DNA from: JBLWXV01 sp048267245
Lineage (GTDB): Bacteria; Bdellovibrionota; Bacteriovoracia; Bacteriovoracales; Bacteriovoracaceae
DNA length: 64,000 nucleotides
Assembly: GCA_048267245.1 (NCBI GenBank)
Contig: JBLWXV010000001.1
Location: 1,736,001-1,800,000 of the forward strand
Direction: 5' to 3'
A program made the translations under genes and the position numbers. Below, one piece after another: positions 9,310 through 17,139 of this stretch; positions within the stretch are counted from its first letter, which is position 1; every line of letters begins with the position of its first letter. The notes beneath the pieces were generated by a model. It had not been told where the DNA came from. It searched no databases and saw nothing but the letters and a program-made list of their open reading frames with translations.

Positions 9310-9337
9310 TTGACAGCTCGCTAGATTCTTATACCAT
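9310..9337 (+). promoter_or_regulatory. Sigma-70-type promoter for the rpoH-like gene
   Basis: A perfect TTGACA (9310-9315) is followed after 16 bases by TACCAT (9332-9337), which keeps four of six -10 consensus bases. The GTG start is 24 bases further on. A shifted -10 (TATACC) would leave only a 14-base spacer and is less likely. Confidence 0.5.
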
Positions 9338-9361
9338 GTGGGCTTGTAACGAGGTGATTGA

Positions 9362-10480
9362 GTGAGTTCTGATAAGAAGACGTCAAAAGTACTAGAGGGA
9401 GAGGTTGTTCTTGATGCCCCAAAGTCTAAGAAGGATCGTCTTAAATCTAAGAGCTTTAAGTCATTTGATGATATTTACGACGATGACGATGAAGAGGACC
9501 AAGATGGCGCCGCCGACTTTAAGTCGAGCGATGATTCTGATGGCCTAGAAGATCACGATGACGCGATCGAAGTTAGCTACAATGAAAATGACGACTTTGC
9601 CCTGGCCCTGCCTGAACTTAGTAAGGATGTCGCCCTCTATCGCCCCTCGGGCGCTGTTGATCCCCTCAATGTTTATCTCAAAGAAATTAGTCGCTATCCG
9701 CTCCTGTCTATCGAGCAAGAGAGCGCCCTTCTCAAGGCCTTCAGTGAGAGCGGAGATATTGAAATTGCCAAGAAGCTAGTACTTCACAACCTGCGCCTGG
9801 TGGTCAAGATTGCGATGGAATATCGCAAGGCTTATCAAAATGTGATGGACCTTATTCAAGAGGGCAATATTGGATTAATGAAGGCCGTTTCTAAATTTGA
9901 CATGAGCAAGGGCGCAAAGCTTAGCTACTACGCCAGCTGGTGGATTAAGTCGTATATTTTGAAGTTCATTTTAGATAACTTTCGTTTAGTAAAAATCGGA
10001 ACTACTAACGAGCAAAAGAAGCTCTTCTACAATCTCCTGCGCGAAAAAGACCGCCTGCTCGCCATGGGAATTGACCCCGACTCTAAAACCATTGCCGAAA
10101 ACCTCGGTGTGAGTGAGAAGGCGGTAGTCACAATGGATCAACGCCTGTCGGGACCTGCGGGGGATATTAGCCTCGATCGCCCGGTGGGTGAGAGTGGAGG
10201 GGCCACGCTTGGTGATCTTCTCAGCGATGAGGAGAGTTCCTTTGTGGATCAGCTCGCCGATACCCAAGGCCTTGAAATCTTAAAGGATAATCTCGAAGAA
10301 TTCTTGGACGGCCTCAAAGAGCGCGACCGTGATATTTTCAAGAAACGCCTGCTTTCTGAAGCCCCTGACAGCTTGCAGCAGATCGCCGACGAATATGGTG
10401 TGTCGCGCGAGCGCATCCGCCAGATTGAAGAGCGACTCCTAAATTCACTCAGGGTTTACATGTCTGAGCATCTGAGATAA
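9362..10480 (+). CDS. rpoH: RNA polymerase sigma factor, RpoH (sigma-32) type
   Basis: A sigma-70 family protein of 372 residues with GTG start. Region 1.2 begins at about residue 100 (DPLNVYLKEISRYPLLS), region 2 follows (NLRLVVKIAMEYRKAYQNVMDLIQEGNIGLMKAVSKFD; SYYASWWIKSYILKFILDN), and region 4 closes with SLQQIADEYGVSRERIRQIEERLL. The segment RLVKIGTTNEQKKLFYNLL corresponds to the RpoH box (TTxxQ(R/K)KLFFNL), which points to heat-shock sigma rather than RpoD. The first ~75 residues are an unusual extension, extremely rich in Asp and Glu after a Lys/Ser segment. RpoH usually has about 285 residues, so this one is roughly 90 longer. It would direct transcription of chaperones and proteases. 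Confidence 0.88.
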   Translation: MSSDKKTSKVLEGEVVLDAPKSKKDRLKSKSFKSFDDIYDDDDEEDQDGAADFKSSDDSDGLEDHDDAIEVSYNENDDFALALPELSKDVALYRPSGAVDPLNVYLKEISRYPLLSIEQESALLKAFSESGDIEIAKKLVLHNLRLVVKIAMEYRKAYQNVMDLIQEGNIGLMKAVSKFDMSKGAKLSYYASWWIKSYILKFILDNFRLVKIGTTNEQKKLFYNLLREKDRLLAMGIDPDSKTIAENLGVSEKAVVTMDQRLSGPAGDISLDRPVGESGGATLGDLLSDEESSFVDQLADTQGLEILKDNLEEFLDGLKERDRDIFKKRLLSEAPDSLQQIADEYGVSRERIRQIEERLLNSLRVYMSEHLR

Positions 10481-10517
10481 ATTCCTCACACAATTATCGA
10501 CCTGATTCTCGGGGTTT

Positions 10518-10535
10518 GGTGGGTTCTCCCCCACC
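10518..10535 (+). promoter_or_regulatory. Hairpin in the rpsO leader
   Basis: GGTGGG (10518-10523) pairs with CCCACC (10530-10535) around a six-base loop, about 50 bases upstream of the rpsO start. S15 in several bacteria represses its own translation by binding its leader, and G-U/G-C rich helices are used, but the architecture differs among phyla. It could also be a weak 3' stem of the rpoH message. Confidence 0.35.
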
Positions 10536-10586
10536 GATTGCTGGGGTCTTGGTTTATTCCTGACGTGAAGTCAAAAAGGAGATTTT

Positions 10587-10865
10587 ATGATTACTCTTGC
10601 TGAGAAAACAGCTCTCATCAAAGAATTCGGCGCTGAATTTGGTAAAGGTGAAAAAGACACTGGTTGTGCAGCAGTTCAAGTTGCTATCCTCACAACTCGT
10701 ATCAACAACCTTAAGCCACACTTTGAATCAAACAAGCACGATTACCACTCAAACCGTGGTCTTCTTAAGATGATTGGTCAAAGAAAGCGTCTATTGCGCT
10801 ATGTGCAAGAAGGTAGCGAAGAAAACTACCTCAAGTTAATTAAGAAACTCGGTCTACGTAAGTAA
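10587..10865 (+). CDS. rpsO: 30S ribosomal protein S15
   Basis: A 92-residue protein, close to the usual 88-89, matching S15 end to end: the N-terminal helix (LIKEFGAEFGKGEKDTG), VQVAILTTRINNL, then KHDYHSNRGLLKMIGQRKRLLRYV, the 16S rRNA-binding segment. It binds the central domain of 16S rRNA early in small-subunit assembly. AAAGGAG lies six bases before the ATG. It is followed by a strong terminator and then pnp, the common rpsO-pnp order. Its codon use is visibly more biased than that of the flanking genes, as expected of a highly expressed gene. Confidence 0.98.
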   Translation: MITLAEKTALIKEFGAEFGKGEKDTGCAAVQVAILTTRINNLKPHFESNKHDYHSNRGLLKMIGQRKRLLRYVQEGSEENYLKLIKKLGLRK

Positions 10866-10879
10866 TCGAGAGAAAAAAA

Positions 10880-10904
10880 GGGGAACTTTCGGGTTCCCCT
10901 TTTT
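10880..10904 (+). terminator. Rho-independent terminator after rpsO
   Basis: GGGGAAC (10880-10886), loop TTTCGG, GTTCCCC (10893-10899), then TTTTT. A run of A residues before the stem gives a weak symmetric signal on the other strand. Confidence 0.9.
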
Positions 10905-11201
10905 GTTTGGAATCTTTAAAATATACACAACGCTTGGATGATCTGAACTTGAGATAAGGGTGTAGAGACAACGGTCGCGCCTACGAGTTTAAAAAGAAAG
11001 ATCACGGCCTGCAGAAATTTAGGGGATACTTGAGCGCTGAGACCCCCAAGCCTCAGCTCTGAAATATTTCTTAAATTTCTCAAAGGCCCACTGACCCCTG
11101 CCTTTTACTCCTTCTTTCACGTGAGATTTTTGTAGCGACACTCTTCATATCGAAAGAGCGGACATCCGTGCAAAAACTTTAAACGCATAAGGAGTATGTT
11201 T
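10905..11201 (+). other. pnp leader region, about 300 bases without a gene
   Basis: No open reading frame of note. It holds a short stem (GCTGAG 11036-11041 with CTCAGC 11052-11057, loop rich in C) and A/T-rich segments near 11061-11080 with several TTTC/GAAA pairings. In enterobacteria, PNPase represses its own mRNA after RNase III cuts a leader stem; a similar role for this hairpin is only a guess. No confident promoter hexamers were identified. A strong AAGGAG (11189-11194) serves the pnp start. Confidence 0.4.
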
Positions 11202-13328
11202 ATGCTAAATGACAAAAAAGTTTTTACTTTTAATTACGGTGGTAAGGAACTTACGATCGAAACAAATCGCCTTGCTAAGCAAGCCGATGGCTCAGTACTT
11301 GTGAGCTGTGGGGGAACCCAAGTTCTCGTGACAGCTTGTTCTGCTCGCGAAATGAAAGATGGGCAAGACTTCTTCCCACTTCTTGTTGAATACACAGAGA
11401 AATTCTATTCAGCTGGAAAGTTCCTTGGTGGCTTCATCAAACGCGAAGGTCGCCCAACAACTCAAGAGACGCTCAATGCTCGTCTTCTTGACCGTCCACT
11501 TCGTCCACTTTTCCCAGAAGGTTACATGTTTGACACTGTAATTTCTGCGACAGTGATGTCTTACTCACCAGAAGGTGACCCAGAGATTCTAGCGGGTATC
11601 GGTGCTTCTGCTGCCCTTACAATCTCAGACATTCCATTTAATGGCCCAATTGCTTCAGCAAAAGTTGGCCGCATTAATGGTCAATTTATTTTGAACCCAA
11701 CAATTGAGCAATTCCATGAGAGTGATCTTGAAATTGCAGTGGCAGCTTCAAGCAACGCTATCTTGATGGTTGAAGGGGAAGCTAAGGAAGTGCCAGAAGA
11801 CGAAGTTCTCGCCGCCATTAGCTTTGCTCACGAAGAAATTAAAAAACTCGTTGCTGGCATCAAAGAAATCGGTGAGAAGATCGGTCGCACTAAGCGCGTT
11901 TTCATCTCAGCCGCTCCTAATAAAACATTGATGGAAAAAGTGACAGCTGACTTCTCTAGCGACGCTCGCTCACTTCTTTCAATCGTTCCAAAAATGGAGC
12001 GTCAACAGGCCACTCGCGATCTTGAAGCGGCCGTTGCTTCTGCCATTAAGGCCAACCCTGCAGGCTTTGGTCTTGAAGAAGGCGCTGACTATAAGAAAAA
12101 CGCTAATAAATCAGTGGATGAACTTCTCTACAATATGATGAGAGCGGATATCATCAACGAAGAAAAGCGCATCGGTGGCAGAAAGCTTACTGAAGTTCGT
12201 GAAATTGAAACTGAAACAAACGTACTTCACTCGCCACACGGCTCGGCCCTCTTTACTCGCGGCGAGACTCAAGTGCTCTCAACAGTAACAATCGGTGGCG
12301 CTTCGGGTGAGCAGATGTCTGATCGCATTGTTGGTCAGAACTATGATCGCTTCTACCTTCACTACAACTTCCCTCCATACTCAGTGGGTGAAGCTCGCGG
12401 TGTAAGAGGGGTAGGTCGTCGCGAACTAGGTCACGGCAACCTCGCTGAGCGCGCTCTTAAATCAGTGATCCCTGCTCAAGCAGATTTCCCATACACAGCT
12501 CGCGTAGTGTGTGAGGTTCTTGAATCAAACGGTTCATCTTCAATGGGTTCTGTTTGTGCTGGTTCGATGGCCCTTATGGATGCAGGTATGCCTATTAAAG
12601 CTCCTGTTGCCGGTATCGCCATGGGTCTAGTGACTGATGGAAGTAACTTCAAAATTCTAACCGACATCCTTGGCGACGAAGATCACCTCGGAGATATGGA
12701 CTTTAAAGTTGCCGGGACTAAAACTGGTGTAACGGCCATTCAGATGGACATCAAAATTTCTGGTCTGACTTCAGAGATTATGGAAAAGGCGATTGCTCAA
12801 GCTCGTGAAGGTCGACTTCACATTCTTGGTGAGATGGAAAAAACAATTAATACTAAGCGCGCTGAACTCAAGCCAGGTGTGCCACGTATTGAGTCTTACA
12901 AAATTGATCAAGACAAAATCGGCGCCCTCATTGGCCCAGGTGGTAAGAACATTAAGAAACTTCAGGAAGAATTCCAAGTTTCTATTGAAGTTGAAGAAGA
13001 CGGCACACTTCGTGTTATCGGAACTGACCCAGCTGTTCTTAAAAACTGTATCGATACAATCGCTCTTCAGATCACAGGACCACAAGTTGGCTCTGAGTAC
13101 GATGCCACTGTTGTGACAATTAAAGATTACGGCGCGTTTGTTGATATCGTTCCAGGTGTTTCTGGTCTTGTTCACGTTTCAGAAATCTCTGATGAGCGCG
13201 TACACGATATCAATGAGTACGTGAGTGAAGGTGACGTCATCCGCATTAAAGTGGTTGAAGTTGACCGCATGGGACGCCTTAAGCTCTCAGCTAAGGCCGT
13301 TAAAGCCCTCACTCCTAAGAACGCTTAA
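11202..13328 (+). CDS. pnp: Polyribonucleotide nucleotidyltransferase (PNPase)
   Basis: Phosphorolytic 3'-5' exoribonuclease of the RNA degradosome. The order of domains is complete: first RNase PH domain (GKFLGGFIKREGRPT, RLLDRPLRPLFP), an all-helical linker, second RNase PH domain (SALFTRGETQVLSTVTIG, FPPYSVGEARGVRGVGRRELGHG, the catalytic DILGDEDHLGDMDFKVAGT), KH domain (IGALIGPGGKNIKKLQ) and S1 domain (YDATVVTIKDYGAFVDIVPG). The ATG at 11202 is chosen over the one at 11196 because AAGGAG ends seven bases before it and only one base before the earlier ATG. The product is about 708 residues, normal for the family. It is followed after nine bases by dut. Confidence 0.98.
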   Translation: MLNDKKVFTFNYGGKELTIETNRLAKQADGSVLVSCGGTQVLVTACSAREMKDGQDFFPLLVEYTEKFYSAGKFLGGFIKREGRPTTQETLNARLLDRPLRPLFPEGYMFDTVISATVMSYSPEGDPEILAGIGASAALTISDIPFNGPIASAKVGRINGQFILNPTIEQFHESDLEIAVAASSNAILMVEGEAKEVPEDEVLAAISFAHEEIKKLVAGIKEIGEKIGRTKRVFISAAPNKTLMEKVTADFSSDARSLLSIVPKMERQQATRDLEAAVASAIKANPAGFGLEEGADYKKNANKSVDELLYNMMRADIINEEKRIGGRKLTEVREIETETNVLHSPHGSALFTRGETQVLSTVTIGGASGEQMSDRIVGQNYDRFYLHYNFPPYSVGEARGVRGVGRRELGHGNLAERALKSVIPAQADFPYTARVVCEVLESNGSSSMGSVCAGSMALMDAGMPIKAPVAGIAMGLVTDGSNFKILTDILGDEDHLGDMDFKVAGTKTGVTAIQMDIKISGLTSEIMEKAIAQAREGRLHILGEMEKTINTKRAELKPGVPRIESYKIDQDKIGALIGPGGKNIKKLQEEFQVSIEVEEDGTLRVIGTDPAVLKNCIDTIALQITGPQVGSEYDATVVTIKDYGAFVDIVPGVSGLVHVSEISDERVHDINEYVSEGDVIRIKVVEVDRMGRLKLSAKAVKALTPKNA

Positions 13329-13337
13329 GAGAGGCGT

Positions 13338-13799
13338 ATGAGTCAGACGGTCGTTAAGATCCAGAAACTGGTTCACTATGATTCAAAGCTCCCGCTTCCA
13401 AGTTATGAAACACTTGGAGCGGCCGGGGCCGATGTGCGCGCTTGCCTAGGTGAGGGGGAGAAAATTGTCCTCGCTCCCGGTGAGCGCAAGCTCATTCCCA
13501 CTGGGATGGCCTTTGAAATTCCTGTTGGCTTTGAAATTCAAGTGCGCCCACGCTCTGGCCTCTCTTTTAAGACCGGACTCATGGTCGTCAATTCTCCTGG
13601 AACCATCGACTCGGACTATCGAGGCGAGGTGAAGGTGATCTTGGGCAATCTAGGCGATAATGAAGAAGTGATCGCTCATGGAGATCGCATTGCTCAACTC
13701 GTGCTCTGTCCGGTGTGGCAGGCGCGCTTTGAGGAAGCCGACGAGCTCTCTGATACCGCCCGTGGAAGTGGCGGTTTTGGTTCAACCGGAAAAAACTAA
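13338..13799 (+). CDS. dut: dUTP diphosphatase
   Basis: Hydrolyses dUTP to dUMP and pyrophosphate, keeping uracil out of DNA and supplying the thymidylate precursor. The five dUTPase motifs appear in order: AAGADVRA, RPRSGLSFK, VNSPGTIDSDYRGEVKVIL, GDRIAQLVLCPV and RGSGGFGSTG, the last being the flexible arm that closes over the trimer active site. The 153-residue length is usual. The gene begins nine bases after pnp with GAGAGG upstream, so it is co-transcribed. Confidence 0.97.
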   Translation: MSQTVVKIQKLVHYDSKLPLPSYETLGAAGADVRACLGEGEKIVLAPGERKLIPTGMAFEIPVGFEIQVRPRSGLSFKTGLMVVNSPGTIDSDYRGEVKVILGNLGDNEEVIAHGDRIAQLVLCPVWQARFEEADELSDTARGSGGFGSTGKN

Positions 13800-13814
13800 A
13801 TCAAGGAAGACTAA

Positions 13815-14099
13815 GTGGACGCAACTGTTAATTACAATCAAGCAAAAGATAAAGACGATGCCTTTGCCCGCGCGAAGGCGAGAATTACTCCCGAGTATGT
13901 TGAGAAGTTTCAAGTTAAAGCAGATATCAACTACGATGAGAGTGCTGGAAAAATGACGGCCAAGGGAAAGGGATTTACCCTGACTCTAAACTTCAGTGAT
14001 TCAGCAGTCGGGGTAAATCTCGATGTGTCGCTCCTTCTTCGCCCACTCAAAGGCAAGATCGTCGACAAGATTAAGCGCGAGCTTGAGCGCAACGTCTAA
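13815..14099 (+). CDS. Small PHA-system-like protein (94 aa)
   Basis: A GTG start with AAGGA seven bases upstream. The protein is short, charged and beta-rich: an N-terminal DDAFARAKARI helix, then VKADINYDESAGKMTAKGKGFTLTLNFSDSAVGVNLDVSLLLRPLKGKIVDKI in two-residue alternation. The pattern of turning a helix into a strand ending in LLLRPLKGKI resembles the polyhydroxyalkanoic-acid-system (PHA_gran_rgn) family, whose members help control PHA granules; that is family similarity by eye and not certain. No PHA synthase lies in the window. It is placed in the pnp-dut-ferredoxin operon, fifteen bases after dut. Confidence 0.6.
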   Translation: MDATVNYNQAKDKDDAFARAKARITPEYVEKFQVKADINYDESAGKMTAKGKGFTLTLNFSDSAVGVNLDVSLLLRPLKGKIVDKIKRELERNV

Positions 14100-14107
14100 G
14101 GATAAAT

Positions 14108-14632
14108 ATGGCCAAGCTTACTCTCTGGCCTTCAGGCGAAAGTCTGGAAGCCCCACGCGATAAAGACCTGCTCACGATCATGCGTGAAGCGGGAGTGTAC
14201 GTTAAATCTAGCTGCGGTGGTCACGCCACTTGCAGCGATTGCATTATTAAGGTGAGAAGTGGAGAAGATAATCTCACTCCGCCTCCCTTTGGTGAAATTC
14301 AACTTCTTGGAAATGTCTTTCACATCACCAAAGAGCGTCTCTCGTGTCAGACCTATCTGACTGGAGATGCTGTGATTGATATTTCTGGCCACGATAAGGC
14401 GAGTGATGAAGGTCGTCGCAGCAAGAAAACTGGCAAGGCACCCTCAGTGCTGAGAAGGCCAGGGGCCGCTAAGAAGAGTGAGGCCAGTGACGAGGATGCA
14501 CCGAGTGTCGGTCGTCGCGACTTCTCAAAGAAGCCAGAATCAAGAAATATGCCCGAAGAGGGACCTGGAGAGAAAAGCTTTGAGAATACACCAAAAAAAC
14601 TTGGCGGTGGACGCCGCCCTAAGCGTCGATAA
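14108..14632 (+). CDS. Adrenodoxin-type 2Fe-2S ferredoxin with basic tail
   Basis: Residues 1-100 form a [2Fe-2S] ferredoxin domain: TLLTIMREAGVYVKSSCGGHATCSDC gives the CX5CX2C loop of the adrenodoxin/ISC class (plant ferredoxins have CX4CX2C), and the fourth ligand is in RLSCQTYL near residue 79. It should carry electrons in the cytoplasm, but the partner cannot be read from the context. Residues about 100-174 are an added low-complexity tail rich in Lys, Arg, Ser and Glu, ending in GGGRRPKRR, suggestive of binding to nucleic acid or an acidic partner. The gene closes the pnp-dut unit eight bases downstream of the previous gene. Confidence 0.85.
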   Translation: MAKLTLWPSGESLEAPRDKDLLTIMREAGVYVKSSCGGHATCSDCIIKVRSGEDNLTPPPFGEIQLLGNVFHITKERLSCQTYLTGDAVIDISGHDKASDEGRRSKKTGKAPSVLRRPGAAKKSEASDEDAPSVGRRDFSKKPESRNMPEEGPGEKSFENTPKKLGGGRRPKRR

Positions 14633-14640
14633 AATCTTTG

Positions 14641-14673
14641 AGCATGTAATTTAAATCCTTTAAATTACATGCT
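14641..14673. repeat. Perfect 15-bp inverted repeat
   Basis: AGCATGTAATTTAAA (14641-14655), loop TCC, then its exact complement (14659-14673). It begins nine bases after the ferredoxin stop. The stem is long but A/T-rich and followed only by TATGTCCTTTC, so it is a moderate terminator at best; it could also be a dyad operator for the next transcription unit. Confidence 0.7.
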
Positions 14674-14709
14674 TATGTCCTTTCAATGCCAGTATTTCCC
14701 CTCCTTAAG

Positions 14710-14739
14710 TTAAATCTCTTTATACAATTAGCCGATAAA
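14710..14739 (+). promoter_or_regulatory. Sigma-28 (FliA)-like promoter
   Basis: TTAAA (14710-14714), 17 bases, GCCGATAAA whose core CCGATAAA covers 14732-14739. GCCGATAA is the exact sigma-28 -10 consensus and TAAA its -35 core; the spacing between TAAA and GCCGATAA is 16, one more than the classical 15. A start site near 14747 would leave a 30-base leader before the ATG at 14777. Confidence 0.55.
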
Positions 14740-14776
14740 TACTATTGAATAGTGCCCTCTCTGCCTAGGTGAATTC

Positions 14777-17137
14777 ATGAATCAGCTTAAGACTTCAGCT
14801 CTAGCTCTTGTCCTTCTTTGTAGTTTCGCTCAACAAAGTGCTCTTAGTCGCGAGGCCAGGGATCAGGACCCCTTCTCATTTATTAGAAAGACTGATTTGG
14901 GAAAATTTCCAATTCACCTCAGGGCGAAATACCACCGCGAGTTAACCTTGCTGATGGTGAAGTTAGAATCTAGTGAAAAATATCCTGAATACACTCCCAG
15001 TCGCTTTAGCCAGTTCCAGTTGATGGACTTGCTCTCTAATGCCTTCATTAAAGAGAGTGTCGCAAGTGACAGTCAATCAAATGCCTGTCTCTTTGGTGGT
15101 TGGGTGTCGCGCCGAAATGGTTCGTGCTCAAGGCCTTGGGGGAGTGCTTCTCGGGCGCTTGCTGAGAGTATGGATGTGCCCTCTTATAATAGCGAATATT
15201 ACTGTGGGGCCGATAATCTCTTTCGCTGTAACCCACTTATGTTTGGACCAGGGCTCGATCAAGAGTTGGCGGGAAGTGAATTTCCTAATCTCAATGGGAA
15301 GAAGAATAACACTGATCCATACTCACAAGGGATCTGTATCGATGTGAGTAGAGGTTATAGTGGCCTCTCAGAGCGCTGTCAGGCGGCCTCAGAAAAGCTC
15401 GATGCGATTAGAAAAGACAAGGGCATGCCCGCCTGGCGCGAGAGCTCCTTCTTTGATCAAGCTAAGGCCCAGGACTTCAGTAAGCTTCAGGCATTTGTGG
15501 CCGATAAATGTGCTCAGAACGCCGAGAGATTAAATAAAGACAATATGTGTACCTCCCTCAATCAATCTTTGGGGATGACGGCGGCCGCTGTGATTGCGGG
15601 CAATATCGATGGGATTGGCCCGGATGAGCTCTTTCCAGGTTGTGAAAATTATAAAGTCGATGCCCTTCCTAAGTGTAATGAAGAAGTAAATCCAGAATTT
15701 AATCCCATGCTCGAAGCGATGGAGGAACTCAGACAAAATCGCAAGTGCAGCTTTATTGGAATTCAGGCCATCGACGGCGATTCACTTAATAATACATTTG
15801 AAACTCCCGAGCCCAATTGCCGCTCAAGCGTGGCCGGAGCGCTTAGAACTGCGGGCTTTGGGCATCAGGCAAAGCAGAATTTTTCCTTCTATTTTGTCGG
15901 CGCTGATAAGAAACAGCTTGGTAGAATCGAGGCCAGTATCTCAAAAGAAATGTCTAAAGCGGCAATCATGGCCGCTCTTACTAGTGGCGCCAATCAAGAT
16001 GCCTTTAATCGTTTTTGCAATAACTCTGTTTGCCCCCGCAGTGAGAATCCAACACTTAAAAATCTCTACGGCGCTCTGGATAAGTTAAAAGAAAAAGAAA
16101 ATTGTAATATCGGAAGCGCCCATGCCGTAGACTACGCGAGCGAGAGTAGTGGGATTTATGAACATTCTTCTTGTGGCCTTTCAGTTGAAGGGGAGTTGGG
16201 AAGCAATGGATTAAGCATAGATCAAGGAAAGAGCACAAAGGTATCAATTACCCTCAGAGATAAGCAGGGTGTTTTTCTTAGTCAGAGTCATATTGAAATT
16301 ACTCCGCAGATGAGTGCTGAGGAAATTGTGAAGCTCATCCCCGAGGATGAAATCTCAAATGCTTGTGTGCATTCAAATGTCGCTGACCGAACTGATAATG
16401 ACTCTGCTGCGGCCGATCTTGGGATGGCAGAGAATGCCTTTGTTCCAAGTTTTTGGAAGGACAAGCGCGCGGCAATCCGCAATCTCGCCCAAGCGCAAGA
16501 TCCACCACTTGAAAATTTTCGCGTCGAAGTGGATGAGTACGGCAATTTAAAGCTCTATGGTAGTGACGTGATGAGGATTCTCGCTATGAGAACCGGGATT
16601 GATGGCCTACTTGGTGGTGGGCGCTATAACTACGTAGGCTCAGATGCTATGGGATATGTCATCATTGAAGGTGCTCCCGCCAGTGCGGCCATCGAGACGA
16701 TTAGTCATCGCAAGGGGATCACACTTACAAGTGATCAGCGCTCAATCTTAGAAGAGGTCGGCAATGAGCAAGCACTCAGAGATATTTCTGTGAGCTCCGA
16801 TGGAGTGTTAACATTTGCTACCATAGACCCAAATGGTGACGGGGCACTTTTTAAGACTGGAGAGGAGTACAGCGGTCATCGCGTCTTGGTCACGGCCGAG
16901 GGCGAAGAGAAGCTCTATAGTGGACTTGTGAGCGCGCGCAAGCGTGAGTACAAGCTCATTCCTCTGGCCTTGGGAGATATGAGCAGAGATATCGCTTCAG
17001 GGTGTATTCCGGAAGGGGGCTCCATCCCTGTCATGCCTAATCAACCTCTGTGCTGTAGTGGACTGACAATTAAGCCTCCAGCTGAGGGGATTATGGGAAG
17101 TGCCGGAACTTGTGAGAGAGCTGCGGGTCCGCAGTAG
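14777..17137 (+). CDS. Large cysteine-rich exported protein, unknown
   Basis: I do not recognise a family. The 786-residue product has a signal peptide (SALALVLLCSFAQQSALS, cleavage near residue 24) and about 21 cysteines in the mature part, spread over the whole chain (for example CNNSVC, CGADNLFRC, PLCCSG), consistent with a disulfide-bonded periplasmic or secreted protein. The N-terminal region LDLLSNAFIKESVASDSQSNACLFGGW could be a small helical module. AGGTGA is correctly spaced before the ATG. The upstream sigma-28-like promoter and the similar layout before 19697 suggest that both large exported proteins belong to the same regulon. It is monocistronic and converges on the next gene with two bases between. 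Confidence 0.6.
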   Translation: MNQLKTSALALVLLCSFAQQSALSREARDQDPFSFIRKTDLGKFPIHLRAKYHRELTLLMVKLESSEKYPEYTPSRFSQFQLMDLLSNAFIKESVASDSQSNACLFGGWVSRRNGSCSRPWGSASRALAESMDVPSYNSEYYCGADNLFRCNPLMFGPGLDQELAGSEFPNLNGKKNNTDPYSQGICIDVSRGYSGLSERCQAASEKLDAIRKDKGMPAWRESSFFDQAKAQDFSKLQAFVADKCAQNAERLNKDNMCTSLNQSLGMTAAAVIAGNIDGIGPDELFPGCENYKVDALPKCNEEVNPEFNPMLEAMEELRQNRKCSFIGIQAIDGDSLNNTFETPEPNCRSSVAGALRTAGFGHQAKQNFSFYFVGADKKQLGRIEASISKEMSKAAIMAALTSGANQDAFNRFCNNSVCPRSENPTLKNLYGALDKLKEKENCNIGSAHAVDYASESSGIYEHSSCGLSVEGELGSNGLSIDQGKSTKVSITLRDKQGVFLSQSHIEITPQMSAEEIVKLIPEDEISNACVHSNVADRTDNDSAAADLGMAENAFVPSFWKDKRAAIRNLAQAQDPPLENFRVEVDEYGNLKLYGSDVMRILAMRTGIDGLLGGGRYNYVGSDAMGYVIIEGAPASAAIETISHRKGITLTSDQRSILEEVGNEQALRDISVSSDGVLTFATIDPNGDGALFKTGEEYSGHRVLVTAEGEEKLYSGLVSARKREYKLIPLALGDMSRDIASGCIPEGGSIPVMPNQPLCCSGLTIKPPAEGIMGSAGTCERAAGPQ

Positions 17138-17139
17138 AA

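Noticed and set aside
12771..13175. Open frame antisense to pnp
   Set aside because: It lies entirely inside the conserved KH/S1 part of pnp, with no ribosome site and composition matching a shadow frame.
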